From [Phialemoniopsis] sp. UDSM-2020 (Eukaryota > Ascomycota > Sordariomycetes > Thyridiales > Thyridiaceae): a DNA stretch of 64,000 nt. The DNA is taken from NCBI GenBank assembly GCA_018873225.1, contig JAEILZ010000008.1, forward strand, positions 1,054,001 to 1,118,000. Reading direction: 5' to 3'. The notes beneath the pieces were generated by a model, which saw only the letters and a list, made by a program, of their open reading frames with translations, did not search any database and had not been told where the DNA came from. Positions 42,999 through 54,162 of the stretch are shown piece by piece; within the stretch, counting starts at the first letter, position 1; each line of letters begins with the position of its first letter. Position numbers and translations under genes: made by a program.

Positions 42999-44642
42999 AT
43001 GTCGCGCACCCGCCTCCTCCTAACCCTCATCATAACATCAGCCCTCATCCCCCTAACAGCAGTCCTCTACCACCGCCTCGACCTCTCCAACACCCTCACA
43101 TCCCTAACCCCATCCTCGCCCTTCACCAAGAACATGCCCCCACAGTCCAGCCCCTCCCAGGCGGTCATAGTCGTAGGCTCAGGCCTAGCCGGCCTCACAG
43201 CGTCCTACTCGGCCCTGCGCGCCGGCGCCCGCTCCGTCGTCCTGCTCGAGCGCGCCCCGAAGCCCGGAGGCAACAGCATCAAGGCGTCCAGCGGCATCAA
43301 CGGCTGCCCGACGCGCTTCCAGCCGCAGCCCAACGCCGACAGCGTCGCCGCCTTCCGCGCCGACACGGTCCGCAGCGCGGGCCGGCGCTTCGAGGGCGCC
43401 GCGACGAGCAACCCAGCACAACAGCGCGCCGCGCGCGAGAGGCTGGTCGCATCGTTGACCGAGGGTTCGCGCGCGGCCATTGATTTCCTGACGGACGAGG
43501 TCGGCGTGGACCTGAGCCGCGTGGCGCAGCTCGGCGGGCACAGCTTCGCGCGCACGCACCGCGGGTCCGGCAAGACGCCGCCCGGCGCGGCCATCGTGAC
43601 GGCGCTGCTGGGCAAGCTCAAGGAGAACGCCAAGTTTGAGCTGCGCACGGGGTGCGAGGTGTCAAGGCTGCTGCTCCGGGACGGCAATGAAGTACCGCCC
43701 AGCGTCACGGGCGTCGAGTACCGCAACACCTCCTCGTCGGACGAGCCGGTATCCGACGCAACAGCGCCGCAGCTCCTCCACGGCCCCGTCGTCTTCGCGA
43801 CAGGTGGCTTTGCCGGCGACGCGACAGGCCTGCTCGCCACCTACCGCCCGGACCTGTCCGGCATGCCCTCTACCAACGACGCCCGGCCGGGCATGCACCA
43901 CCTGCTCGAGTCCACGCTCGGCGCCTCGCTCGTAGACATGGACTCGGTCCAGATCCACCCGACAGGTTTCGTCGACCCAGCGACGCCCTACGCCCCCGTC
44001 AAGTTCCTCGCGGCCGAGATGCTCCGCGGCGAAGGCGGGATCCTGCTCTCGGGCGGAAAGCGCTTCGTCAACGAGATGGACACGCGCGAGCACGTGAGCA
44101 ACACCATCATGGCCCTGGCCGAGGACTCGAAAGCTCCGGAGGGCGTGCAGCAGTGGGACGTGCAGATCCTGCTCGACCCTGGCGCGTGCGAGGCTGCGGG
44201 CGCCCACATCGGCTTCTACACCTGGAAGGGCCTGGTCAAGAAGGTAAAAGTACGCGAGCTCGACGACACGACGAGGGCCACGCTCCGAGAGTACGCCGAG
44301 GTCGCCGGGGGCCAGCGCGAGGACAAGTTTGGCAGGAGGAGCTTTGGGCACTGGAAGCTGAAAGGCACAGACGCCGAAGACGACGAGGAGTTTTGCGTTG
44401 GTAGTGTCACTCCCGTCACGCACTTCACCATGGGTGGTGCCGCGATCAATGACAAGGCTCAGCTCTTGACATCAAGTCTCGGCGATGAGGAGAAGCCGAT
44501 CCAGGGGCTGTGGGCCGCTGGTGAAATCACTGGAGGACTTCACGGCGACAACAGGTTGGGCGGCTCGTCGCTACTCGAATGTGTTGTCTTTGGTCTCATC
44601 TCGGGCGAGCAAGCGGCAAAGGCCATAGGGGCATCCGCCTAA
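42999..44642 (+). CDS. osm1: Soluble fumarate reductase-like flavoprotein
   Basis: A single exon of 547 aa. An N-terminal hydrophobic segment (LLLTLIITSALIPLTAVLY) could be a signal anchor; a second ATG at residue 46 (43134) would give a form without it, recalling the dual targeting of yeast Osm1 to ER and mitochondria. The FAD-binding fold starts VIVVGSGLAGLTASYSALRAG with ERAPKPGGNS; active-site blocks are HSFARTHRGSGKTPPG, IHPTGF and RFVNEMDTREHV. GLWAAGEITGGLHGDNRLGG and SSLLECVVFG close the FAD site. The enzyme reduces fumarate to succinate to reoxidise flavins when oxygen is short. Its own cytochrome b5 domain is absent, as in yeast Osm1 and Frd1. Confidence 0.92.
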   Translation: MSRTRLLLTLIITSALIPLTAVLYHRLDLSNTLTSLTPSSPFTKNMPPQSSPSQAVIVVGSGLAGLTASYSALRAGARSVVLLERAPKPGGNSIKASSGINGCPTRFQPQPNADSVAAFRADTVRSAGRRFEGAATSNPAQQRAARERLVASLTEGSRAAIDFLTDEVGVDLSRVAQLGGHSFARTHRGSGKTPPGAAIVTALLGKLKENAKFELRTGCEVSRLLLRDGNEVPPSVTGVEYRNTSSSDEPVSDATAPQLLHGPVVFATGGFAGDATGLLATYRPDLSGMPSTNDARPGMHHLLESTLGASLVDMDSVQIHPTGFVDPATPYAPVKFLAAEMLRGEGGILLSGGKRFVNEMDTREHVSNTIMALAEDSKAPEGVQQWDVQILLDPGACEAAGAHIGFYTWKGLVKKVKVRELDDTTRATLREYAEVAGGQREDKFGRRSFGHWKLKGTDAEDDEEFCVGSVTPVTHFTMGGAAINDKAQLLTSSLGDEEKPIQGLWAAGEITGGLHGDNRLGGSSLLECVVFGLISGEQAAKAIGASA

Positions 44643-44992
44643 ATGAGCGATATTTATGTACATTAATGAGTTACGAGGCGCAAATCAAGACATTTCTTTA
44701 TGTTACATACCACGTTTGGGCAGCCAGCAAGTAAACTCTAATCACTCCATTATGTCATTACCTATCCCCTTCGACAGTACGTCTAACTCTAAGCTGATAC
44801 AGACACAATAAGTAATTATATGAGGCATCGTTTTTTGCCCAAACCTTCCAAAAAGCTGTCCTTTTTCTGAACAAGATCACCCAAGCGCGCCATGAACTCC
44901 CTCGCCAAATCCATTTCTATCCCCTTGTAAGCATGAACACGGTCTCGCCTAGACATGATAACGCCGGATCCACACCAAGCCTCATTCAATCA
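44643..44992. other. Intergenic between convergent genes
   Basis: The 3' flanks of the flavoprotein (plus) and the WSC protein (minus); AT-rich. No gene seen. Confidence 0.5.
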
Positions 44993-47900
44993 TTAACCAC
45001 GGCGATCGGCCGTGGCCACTCGCCTCCGGTGAAAGCCTCCTTGTGTCCAGTCGAACCAGCGACGACGGCTTGGTGGCTTGCCATAATCTGGTGGAAAAGT
45101 TTGCTGCGACGCTGGAGGTGCCGCCGGTGGACTGGCCACGCCGGGAATGGCGGGAGTTGGGGGCTGACTTGGCGGATTTGGAGGTGGTACAGCCGGCCCA
45201 GTGTTTGACGGCCCAGCTGGCTCACTCGGTCCAGGGATGCCCGGCGCTGGTGGAGCACCAGCTGGAGGTGACGCTGGAGGAGACTGTACTGGTGGGACTC
45301 CTGGAGGTGGTGAGCCGTTGCCTCCGGGATTGGTAGGACTCGATGCAGGAGGCTGTGGTGCGATGGGCGCCGCGCTTCCGCTTGCTGTTCCGGGCTGCGA
45401 GGGTACTGCTGGCGGACTACTACCACCCGGTGCTCCAGGCACTGACGCTTGTGGAACTGCTGGAGTGTTGGGAGGATTTTCACCACCATTTCCCCCATTT
45501 GGCGGTCCTGTTGGTGAGCCTGGAGGGCCAAGAGCAGGCGGAGCGGGCGGAGGATCGCCGTTGCCATTTCCATTCGGCGAGCCAGGTGGGCTGCCTGCAC
45601 CGCTTGGCGTGCTTGGGTTGCCGGGATTGCCAGGCACCCCGGTAGGATTCCCACTGCCATTGGGGACGGTGGAGGGAGGACCAGTGGGTGGCTGGGGTAG
45701 ATTCGGTACATTGCCGCCTCCTGGAGTGCTGGGAGATGCAGGAGGGCTGCCGGCACTGGGATTCCCTGGAGGGTTGTCGGCATTCGGCTGACCAGGCGGG
45801 TTCGCACCGTTTGGCACACCAGGAGGTGGTGGATACGCAGCCGATGGAGAAGGATTCGACGCTGGAGGGGGTAGGCCACCTCCATTCGGTGGCAAAGGCT
45901 CGCCAGGAGGTGTGCCAGGTCCAGGGGGCGTTCCCGAGCCAGGAGAACTGGGAGGTACGCCAGAGCCGGGTGGAGTGCCAGAGCCGGGTGGAGCACCAGA
46001 ACCAGGAGGCGTACCGGAGCCAGGAGATCCAGGAGGTACGCCAGAGCCGGGAGGATTGCCAGAGCCGGGAGGAGCACCAGAGCCAGGAGGCGCGCCGGAG
46101 CCAGGCGGTGAAGCAGAGCCAGGAGGCGATGACGGCTGGGCATTGCTTGACGACGGAGAAGGACCAAAGCCACCGCTCGGGATGACAGGACCAGGACCGC
46201 CGTGACCATTCGGAATCGTGAAGGGATTTGGGACCGGGGGCTGACCGCCGATGGCACTTGGAGCAGCCGTCTGAATGGAACTAAGGTGACTGGCGATGAT
46301 GGAAAGGTCCGAATTCACGATTGACTCGACAGTTTGGATGATGCTGCTGGCCTTGGAAAGCTCGGAAGAGACAATGGAGCTCGCCTCTTGCTGAACAGAC
46401 GTGATGACCGAGGACAGAGACGACCCGATGGCAGAGGCTTCAGCGGGTGGGAGCTCAGGCGGTGCAGATGTGCAAGAGCCGGGAGTGGGAGACGCAGGCG
46501 CGGGTGCAGGGAAGACAAAAACTGGAGTCGTGACCTGCATCACAGTCTGCCGCATACCGCCAGTGTGAAGACTGGTCTCGGGCACACCTGGTGGCGGTTC
46601 TGTCAAAGTGAACGCCAGAATCGGTCCTTGGGACATAGCTGGTTGACCATCGGGGCCGTAGATACAAAGGGCATAGGGACCACCGCAGATGTCGTCGCCG
46701 TCACCTGAGCAGGTCATGTTGCATTTGCTATCTTCGATGAGCCAAGAGTCGACCAGGTCATTGCCGCAGAAACACTGAGTGCCGTATTCCGTTCCGGCGA
46801 TATTGAATCCTTTCCCTATGCAAAAGTCTATGCACATCGCATTGGACATTCCTTCAGGGCCTGTCGTCAGCTGGTTGTCTCCCTTGAGTGCGCGCGCCTC
46901 TCGGTCAAGATAGCATCCTGCGTAGTTCCAACCGTGGACGTTTGGCGAAGGTCTCGGGGGTGCAGGGGGAGGTGGCGGCGGTGATGCCGTAACAGTGACG
47001 GTGGCAGTGACCTGGGGCTGTCCGGCCCCCGAAGGCCGTGGAACGCAGAACCAGCCGCCAGGACAGTCGGAGCATGGCCAGCCATACCCACAAGGTGCGG
47101 AGCGAGCCGGCGTTTGCTGAGGTGGGCAGAACCAACCGTCCGGGCAGGATTCGCAAGAGTAGCCTTGGCCAGGACAGGGACCGCCCAAGGCATTCGTCGG
47201 AAGCCTGGCGTCGTGTTAGCAGATGTCCAAAGACAAGTCGACGCAAAGACTTACCCTTCTGAGCCACACAAGGTGACAAGACTGATGACAGTGGTGGTCT
47301 GGACCTGGGTTACGGTACCCAAGTTGGAATAGGGGGCTGCGCCGGCGTCTGAAGCCATGGTAGGAATGATGGGAGCGTTGGCTGGCTGCTTTGGCAGGTT
47401 GGAAAGGGCAGACGAAGGAATTGGAACCGGTAATGGTGTGTTTGAATTGACCATTGGCAATCCCCCAGTCGCAGAGGTAGGGACAATGGCGACGGCAGAA
47501 ACGGAGGGTTTGACAGCCGATGCTTGCTGAACAGGTGAAATTGGTGCTGAGGTACCGATGGCCTGCGCAGTACTCGAAGGTAGTGCCATTGTGGGAAGGA
47601 TCTTGGTCGTGCCGGTAAGAGCCAGGACGGGGGTAAGGCTCTTGGAAGCAGTGACAAAGGACGACAAGGCAGCGCTCAGGTTGGCCAAGCTAGACGATAG
47701 TGACGAAAGCGAAGCCGGAGAAACAGCGGGAACCGCCGGAGGGGGTATCACTGCTACGTCCAGGGTCGTGACGATGGCGCTAGTCGTAGATGGCTGGACA
47801 AAGCTCCCAAGTGTCAGGGACACTGGCAATGTGACCATAGGAGCAGGTGTAGAGGATGCGACTGGTGCATTCTGACTACCACCGCAAGGGCCCAGCACAG

Positions 47901-48996
47901 TGGAAATGAGGCCGTTGCCAAGTAGTGACTCGACTGGGCAGATAGCGTTTGCGACTTCATCGACCACGCCCCCGATCAGAGTGTTGGCGCTGCTAAGAAT
48001 CTGGTTGAGACCCGACAAAGGAATGTCGACTGGCAGGACGTCGCTAACGACATCAGTGACACCGGCCACAGCGGCCTCAACGGCGGTCATGACGGCCCCA
48101 ACAACCTGTGTGGCCTGATCGAGGACACCTTTGATGTCAGGGAGAGGATCCAGGACGCCGTCACCAACAACATCAACGATGTCGTCTACAGTCTCGCTGA
48201 TCTGCCCAATGGCATCGGCAGCGAGCGCGGTGACCTCACCAAGAACCGCATCGAGAACTGCAACGGGTGCGGCGCTTTGGAGGGCTTCTGTGGCCTCACT
48301 CATCAATGCCGTGACATCTGGAACAAAGACTGGTAGCGGAGACTCGAGGTTGAGTGCGTTGGCTACTGCATCATTGGCTTTGCCGAGAACGCCATCCTTG
48401 CCGAGCACTTTGTCGACGATCTGTCCCAGAGAGCCCAGAAAACCTCCAAGAAGGCCGCCGGAGGTAGGAGGGACGACTGGTGAAGTTGACGCTGCATCCG
48501 TGGGAACTGGAACCGGAACAACGGCCGGAGGGGCGACTTCAGGCACAATGGTCGGGATTGGTACAGGTAGAATACCAGGCAGCCCTCCCAGGCCTGGGAT
48601 GATACCGCCGACATTCGGCTGGGGCTGATCAGGTGCAGGAGCGGGCTGAATAGGGGCACCGGCGGTAGGCTGAGGCTGTGCAGGAACGACAACAAGTGTA
48701 GTAGGGGCCACAGGATCCGATCCAAGGAGTGTCGACAGGAGACCAGGTATGATAGGAAGTTTAGGAATGCCTAGCAGATTGGCATCTGGAGAGTTGTCGG
48801 AGGACTGAGCTGCACGGACATCTATGCCACGCTTGCCACGGAGGTGACTTCCAGGAGTGACAGGGCCAGGAGAGGAGGAACGGAGTGTTGCGGCTGAGAA
48901 GACGAGCAAGACAAGAGAGAAACAGGCGAGACCCGTCAAGGCTACCCGCCTCCGGCCCCGGAGATGTCCGAAGTCGAGCATCTGGGGGAGAGTCAT
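44993..48996 (-). CDS. Giant WSC-domain surface protein with collagen-like PPG repeats
   Basis: Two exons (47255-48996 and 44993-47204) join as GAA GG|G CTT to give 1317 aa. Order: a cytoplasmic basic start and a signal anchor (VALTGLACFSLVLLVFSAA); about 500 residues rich in Pro, Val, Ala and Ser with an amphipathic central part (VTDVVSDVLPVDIPLSGLNQ); two tandem Cys modules, GYSCESCPDGWFCPP and GWPCSDCPGGWFCVP; a WSC domain (YAGCYLDREARAL, MCIDFCIGKGFNIAGTEYG, QCFCGNDL, CSGDGDDICGGPYALCIY); a Ser-rich helical part; and a long Pro/Gly tail with many PPGSG repeats. WSC domains bind glucan or sense wall stress. No second membrane span or GPI site is seen, so it is probably a wall-embedded type II protein. 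Confidence 0.85.
45906..46127 (-). repeat. Collagen-like PPGSG repeat tract
   Basis: Imperfect 15-bp direct repeats that encode PPGSG with interspersed SPGSG, within the last third of the WSC protein. About fourteen units run in a row, and looser Pro/Gly-rich sequence continues on both sides. The length is likely variable between strains. Confidence 0.85.
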
Positions 48997-49726
48997 GGGA
49001 TTGACAAGTTGTCGTGGGTGCAGAGCTATGAATGGGATGGATCTTGAAACAAGGACAGCCAGATGGATTCCAAAATATCAGACCAAAAAGGAGGGTGAAG
49101 AAAGCAATGAAGCAGTGCGAGTTGAAGAGAGATGAGATGGGGAGAAGCAGACAAGACGAGAAGATGCTGGGGGGTCACCGATGTTTTGTAGGGAGTATGA
49201 CGGCTCGAGAGCACACGGCGCCTTCCTCTCATGGTGGTGAGCTAGGAAGGCATGAGAGGAGGCTGTTTGACAGAAGGTAAGGGCGAACACCTCGTTGCGC
49301 TGCTGCGAGACCAAGGGAGAAGCAGCAACATGGCTGTCGTCCAGCGACTGGGAAGGAGAGAGTAAGTACACCACCAAAAGGAAAGAAGGTAACGACCTGA
49401 ACACCCTGCGAGTTCATGTCAGTTCAAGGAACCTCAGCTGGAGGGAAATGCTTGCCGGTCTCAGACACAGCATCGTCACCATCATCAATGGTGGGTGGCG
49501 CTTGCCAGGGACTCATGATATCGTCCTTGGGACAGGAAACCTCCTTTCATCCTTCACTTTTTAAATCAATTTTCAAGTACATCCCGTAGCAACAAACAAA
49601 ATGTAGAAGGATATTTCGTGGATTCAGGCCATAACTGCTAATTTTTTGCTAGCCACAATGTAATGCCCTTGCCGAAAGCCCATGCAATTAAATCAATTCA
49701 GACGCCCCATTGAACCAATCCCTTCT
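48997..49726. other. Intergenic, upstream of WSC gene
   Basis: Promoter and leader of the WSC gene plus the 3' flank of the uS5 gene; A/G-rich near 49.1-49.4 kb. No supported gene. Confidence 0.5.
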
Positions 49727-50422
49727 CTAGTAGCGCTTGTTGTCCCTCAGCGTGTCGGCAAACTCCTCCAGCGGGCTCCTGATGAGCTTGGTCTCCTTCC
49801 ACAGGTCGGGGGTCAGGAAACCGTAGGTGTTGGAGACGGCGGCGAAGGTGGCCTTGAGGGTGTTCTCGAGGGTCTTGGTCGAGCCGGAAGACGAGGTGTA
49901 GGCATCCTCGACACCGGCAAGCTGGAGGAGACGCTTGACAGCGGGGGAGGCAACGAGGGAGGTACCACGGGGGGCAGGGATCAGCTGTGTGAAAGGGCGC
50001 AATGTCAGCAATTTTGTGACTATCAGCAGGCTCATGATTGCGCCCCGGAGAAAGCACTCTTGCAGAGTGCAGGGAGAAGAAAAAAACTTACGCGGACGGT
50101 GACGGAACCGCACTTGCCGCTCTCCTTGGTGGGCAGAGAGTGAGGCAGACCAAGGTTGGTACCCCAGTAACCACGGCGGACGGGGATGACGCTGAGCTTG
50201 GCGATGATGATGGCGGCGCGGATGGCGGTGGCAACCTCCTTGGAGGTCTTAATACCGAGACCGACGTGGCCCTCGGAGTCGCCAATGAGGACGATGGCCT
50301 TGAAACGCGTGCGCTGACCGGCACGGGTCTGCTTCTGGACAGGCTTGATCTTCATGACCTCATCCTTGAGCTTGGGCAGGAAGAAGTCGACGATCTGGTA
50401 CTCCTTGATGGGCAGGGAGTGC

Positions 50423-50455
<33 letters not shown>

Positions 50456-50622
50456 GCCTTTACGAGACGACCGAGCTTGGTGACGGGCTGCCACTCCTTC
50501 TCGTCGCTCTTACCACCACGGCGTCCACGGCCACGGCCGCGACCCCGACCACGGTCACCGCCGCGGTCACCACGAGAACCAAAACCGCCGCCACGGGGGG
50601 CGCTGCTTCCTCGGTCGGCCAT
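49727..50622 (-). CDS. rps2: 40S ribosomal protein uS5 (S2)
   Basis: Two exons (50092-50622 and 49727-49984; 107 bp intron) join in phase 0 to 262 aa. The N-terminus is Arg/Gly-rich ([12 protein letters not shown]), as in eukaryotic S2, where it is methylated. The double-stranded RNA-binding-like domain has [38 protein letters not shown] and [20 protein letters not shown]; then [19 protein letters not shown], and exon 2 adds [19 protein letters not shown]. It sits at the mRNA entry of the small subunit and helps translational accuracy. The gene is very well conserved and the model is firm. Confidence 0.97.
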
Positions 50623-51615
50623 GATTGCTATGCGTCGAGAATTCGGAGGAAGGGAATTGTCGAGATGTGTTGTAGTCGTGGATCGGGAAGAGGAGGTTCT
50701 GAAATTTCGCCAATAACTTTTTCGCGGGGTTTGGGCGGTAGTTTGGCGAATTTTCGGTGTGGGACTCTTGGACCTAGCGAAACCCTAAGATTTTTGAGAG
50801 AGCTGCCTGACATGCGAGGCACTAAGAATAAAAGCGGGTTTACTCTCGTCTCGATTTTCCCATCCAAAGTTTGGACCACCCCCCATCACGAGACCTGACT
50901 TCACGTGGTTTCTGTTTTCGTCGCTTATCGCTTATCGTTATCGATAACTCAGCGATGTTGCCCAGCCAAGAAATTCACACATAAGCCAATCACCACCATT
51001 TTCCATCTCCACCACCCAACATCACCGGCGACATTGAGAGGGCTCCCAGCTCGAGGGCCCTGGGGACTCTTGTCGTCGGGACAATGTTTCACCAACATTT
51101 CCGATACGTTGTCAAGCGGAGGATCCTTCGGACGCAATTACGCCTTCTCCTACTGTCCAATATGCAGGGTTCTCCGCTTTCCAATCCTCTTGACCGTTGT
51201 GCGGACCGTGATACCATGCGGGGTCTCCTGGTGACATCGGTCCTTTCTGTTGATGATCGACACTCCGCAAAGGATGATCGCCAGCTTGCTTCTGGAGCTT
51301 GGATCACGCCCGGCAGGGGCAGCGTTGTCGCCATTGGTTCCAGTGAACCTCTTTTCTGGGTCACGATGAATGTTCCCGACCCAATTCCGGTCTTTTGGTG
51401 ATTCCTTCGTCAAAGCAGCTTCCCTTCTGAGCATCGCGTTGCCTTACCAAGCTCGAGCTCGAATGACTGCTGCATTTCCCAATCTGGTGATGTTCTTCGA
51501 GACTACATACCGTAGCTATAAATTGTGACGATGTTCAGTGTCCAGATTCCCATCGTGTTCCTTCTTCCGGTGAAGTGACCGAGTGACTGCCTCTCTTGTC
51601 TTACTGAGCTTCAAG
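50623..51615. other. Divergent region, uS5 and GH43 promoters
   Basis: About 990 bp that separates two oppositely reading genes. Apart from the telobox, a palindromic TTATCGATAA occurs around 50940. Open frames here are short and lack domains. Confidence 0.5.
50780..50788. promoter_or_regulatory. Telobox (AAACCCTAA) in the uS5 promoter
   Basis: The sequence AAACCCTAA lies 158 bp upstream of the uS5 start. AACCCTAA is the known binding site of Tbf1-type Myb factors, which control ribosomal protein genes in many ascomycetes outside Saccharomyces. The match is exact, its use here is inferred. Confidence 0.6.
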
Positions 51616-52904
51616 ATGGTGCGAACGTCTGTACTGGCGGCTTGCCTTGCAGCTGTGACTGGCCTTGTGTCCGCGCAAAACTTTAATGGCGTCCCAAACA
51701 CTTGGGACCCGGATCTGATCGGTACCAGCAAGGACAATGCCACCTTTATGAACCCCATCTACACGAGGAACGTTGGCGATCCATACGTGACCCGCTACTC
51801 GCACGACGGCGAGGATTGGTACCTCATCACCTTCTCCACCAACGACAACATCACCCTCAAGCGGACCAAGTCCTTGACCGATGACTGGGAGCATCTTGAG
51901 ACAAGAGTTGTCTTCAACCCGGACCCCAAGGAGGGCAAGCCTTGGTCGACTGATCTGTGGGCACCGGAGATTCACAGTATCAATGGTAAGACCTCTTTCA
52001 AGAGATGCAATCCAGTCTTCAGTGTCTTACAAATAGCCTTGCAGGTTCCTGGTACGTGATCTTCAGCGCGACTCCAGACTTTGATGGTCCCAAGCCGCTG
52101 CTCGACGCCATGTGCCCCATCAACTGCCCGGCCATCAACCACCGCATGTTCGCCCTCGAGGGCAAGGGCCCCGATCCCTGGACGGCCAACTTCACCCTCA
52201 AGCCCATGATCGACACCTACGACCAGTTTGCCATCGACGGCACCTACTTCATCCACAAGGACCAGCTCTACCACATCTACTCGTGCTGGACCCAGAAGTT
52301 CTCCGCCTGGCCCGCCAACCTGTGCATCACCAAGATGTCGGACCCTTGGACCGTCACCTCCAACCTGGCCCAGCGCCGCATGATCTCGGTCCCCGACCAG
52401 GCCTGGGAGCGCGTCCCCTACGGCCGCGAAGACTCCCGCCTCGCCACCAACGAGGGGCCCCAGCAGCTCATCAACCCCAAGACGGGCCAGAACTTTGTCA
52501 TCTACTCGGCCGCCCGCGTCAACACGCCCTTCTACTGCCTCGGCATGCTCGAGCTGAGCGGCGACGACCCCATGGAGTACCAGTCATGGAAGAAGTACAA
52601 GGACGGCTGCGTCTTCCACCAAAACACCGAGACGGGCGTCTACGGCACCGGCCACGCCAGCTTCACGACCAGCCCGGACGGCGAGGAGGACTACATTGTC
52701 TACCACGCCATTACGACGAACGACCCGGACGGGCTCTACCGCACCGTGCGCACGCAGAAGTTCACGTGGAACGAGGACGGAACGCCCAACTTCCCCAGGC
52801 CTGCGAACGGGCCGTTCCCCGTGCCCTCTGGTCAAAAAGGCCAGAAGTCGGCCACTGAGAGGTCGTTGCCGCGCCGTGTGGGCAGCTCTTGGGGCTCGGC
52901 CTAG
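51616..52904 (+). CDS. Secreted GH43 glycoside hydrolase (arabinofuranosidase/xylosidase-like)
   Basis: Two exons (51616-51985 and 52045-52904) join as AAT G|GT TCC to 409 aa. A signal peptide (about residues 1-20) directs secretion. The five-bladed propeller shows the family 43 carboxylates: Asp55 in VGDPYVTRY as base, Asp188 in AIDGTYF as pKa modulator and Glu260 in TNEGPQQL as acid, with WAPEIH (115-120) as a core motif and GHASF (326-330) supplying the central histidine. The chain ends soon after the catalytic domain, with no carbohydrate-binding module. Such enzymes release arabinose or xylose from hemicellulose side chains and arabinan. Exact specificity is not readable. Strong C/G at third positions suggests good expression. 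Confidence 0.92.
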
Positions 52905-53514
52905 AATGCCGATTTACAGGCGATACGGGAAAGGCTGCTGAAGAGCGCTGGTTCATCCTCCTGAGCACGATAATGACAGTTGTATATACCTTTCAGATAC
53001 GTTCACTCGTAATCTTAATTACGCAATCAAGCGACTCGTTGATACCTTATTTACCGCTATTCCTACTGATGCACGAGGCCTTCTCTGTTGGGGTTCTGTA
53101 TTCTTTTGTCATCCTACCGAAAGTGCCATCAGGCAGCCGAATATTCGACTTCTTAGTAGCCGCCCCAAAAGCGGCAATGAGCTATGCGTCTGACTCTTGA
53201 GACCTGCACGAAGCTCCACCAGGCACCCGGATGCCCGACGTTCCGGGGTCATTGAGAGTGTCGTGGAATTTTCGATAACATCAGAGGAGCAACTTAATTC
53301 ATATCTGAACAGACACTTAGATCATCTCCTTGCGCGCGGTCAAGGGTCGATTTCATTGTATTTGCAGTCTTGGGTGGGGAAAAGGGGCTGTTGTTTATTC
53401 AATCTAATGTAAGTGGGTGCACTGTATGTGCACCCGTGTAGTTAAGGAGGTGGCGGGAGCGATGCGCTATGTCAGACATTGAAGCTCTGCGCAGCTCGAT
53501 CAATTTCTCCAGAA
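52905..53514. other. Intergenic
   Basis: The 3' flanks of the GH43 gene (plus) and of the orphan paralogue (minus). It holds one perfect inverted repeat, annotated separately. No gene supported. Confidence 0.5.
53415..53435. repeat. Perfect 8-bp inverted repeat with 5-nt loop
   Basis: GGGTGCAC and GTGCACCC flank TGTAT, able to form a hairpin about 80 bp beyond the stop of the minus-strand orphan gene. It could be a 3' mRNA structure or chance. Confidence 0.6.
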
Positions 53515-54162
53515 CTACCACACGAGAGGGTCCGAAGACTCCTCTTCAGTCTCGAGATTGGTCGGAAGGTTCTCACCAACCCCCATGGATGGGCTGTCCT
53601 GAGATTCGTCCGTGGAGTTCTCATGAAACTCCTGATCCCAACCCATCCACATTGCGAGGCCATCAAGCTCCGGATTGGGAACAACGTTGGCCTGGCTCCT
53701 GTACTGTAGCCAGCGCTCCTTGTCCGCTTTCAAGCGGCGCTCCTCCTCTTCCTGGCGAACGTCGCAGTCATGGTCGTATTGGAGAATCTTCTCCAGGTCT
53801 GCGACGTTGTCCAGATATAGAGGCCAGAACAAGGACTTGTGAAACAAGGCTTCATATTGTCCTGCGCCCCAGAGGTACTGCACGTCCACGCGGTCCTCGC
53901 CAGGAATAGGGATGCACTCGTAGAAGGCCAGATCGCAGTCCTCGGCATCGCAATATCTGCCATCATAGACGTCGCAATGGTCCTGCAAGTAATACGACTC
54001 GATGCGACCGTTCATGAAGTCCATGAACATCTGTCTCAAGACCTCCTCCTCCTCGATCCTCGCGAGCAAGAACAGGTCAGCCTGCTCATAGGTGTAGAAA
54101 CCCACATTGAGAAGCCAAACCATTGCCCGTGCCGGATGCTTCAGAGCGTCCTCAGGAGTCAT
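53515..54162 (-). CDS. Orphan acidic protein, shorter paralogue of the adjacent gene
   Basis: From the first in-frame ATG (54162) the product is 215 aa, very acidic. The core matches the neighbour at 54714-55730: WLLNVGFYTYEQAD against WLVGIGCFTYQEAD, EEEEVLRQMFMDFMNGRI against EEEQVMRQLYMDYLEGRL, then spaced cysteines (CDVYDGRYC, CDLAFYEC) and SLFWPLYLDNVADLEKIL against SPVFWPLLLHNVEDLEKFV. The reading frame stays open for about 130 bp upstream of 54162 without any ATG, so a short spliced first exon may be missing from this model; an acceptor-like TTTCCAG occurs in that part. The C-terminus is Ser/Glu-rich. No signal peptide, span or known domain. Function unknown. Confidence 0.6.
   Translation of the reverse strand: MTPEDALKHPARAMVWLLNVGFYTYEQADLFLLARIEEEEVLRQMFMDFMNGRIESYYLQDHCDVYDGRYCDAEDCDLAFYECIPIPGEDRVDVQYLWGAGQYEALFHKSLFWPLYLDNVADLEKILQYDHDCDVRQEEEERRLKADKERWLQYRSQANVVPNPELDGLAMWMGWDQEFHENSTDESQDSPSMGVGENLPTNLETEEESSDPLVW

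Noticed and set aside
44986..46257. Frame of 423 codons overlapping the WSC gene on the same strand
   Set aside because: It is a frame-shifted reading of the PPGSG repeats and Pro-rich tail, of low complexity; the other frame continues a WSC protein.
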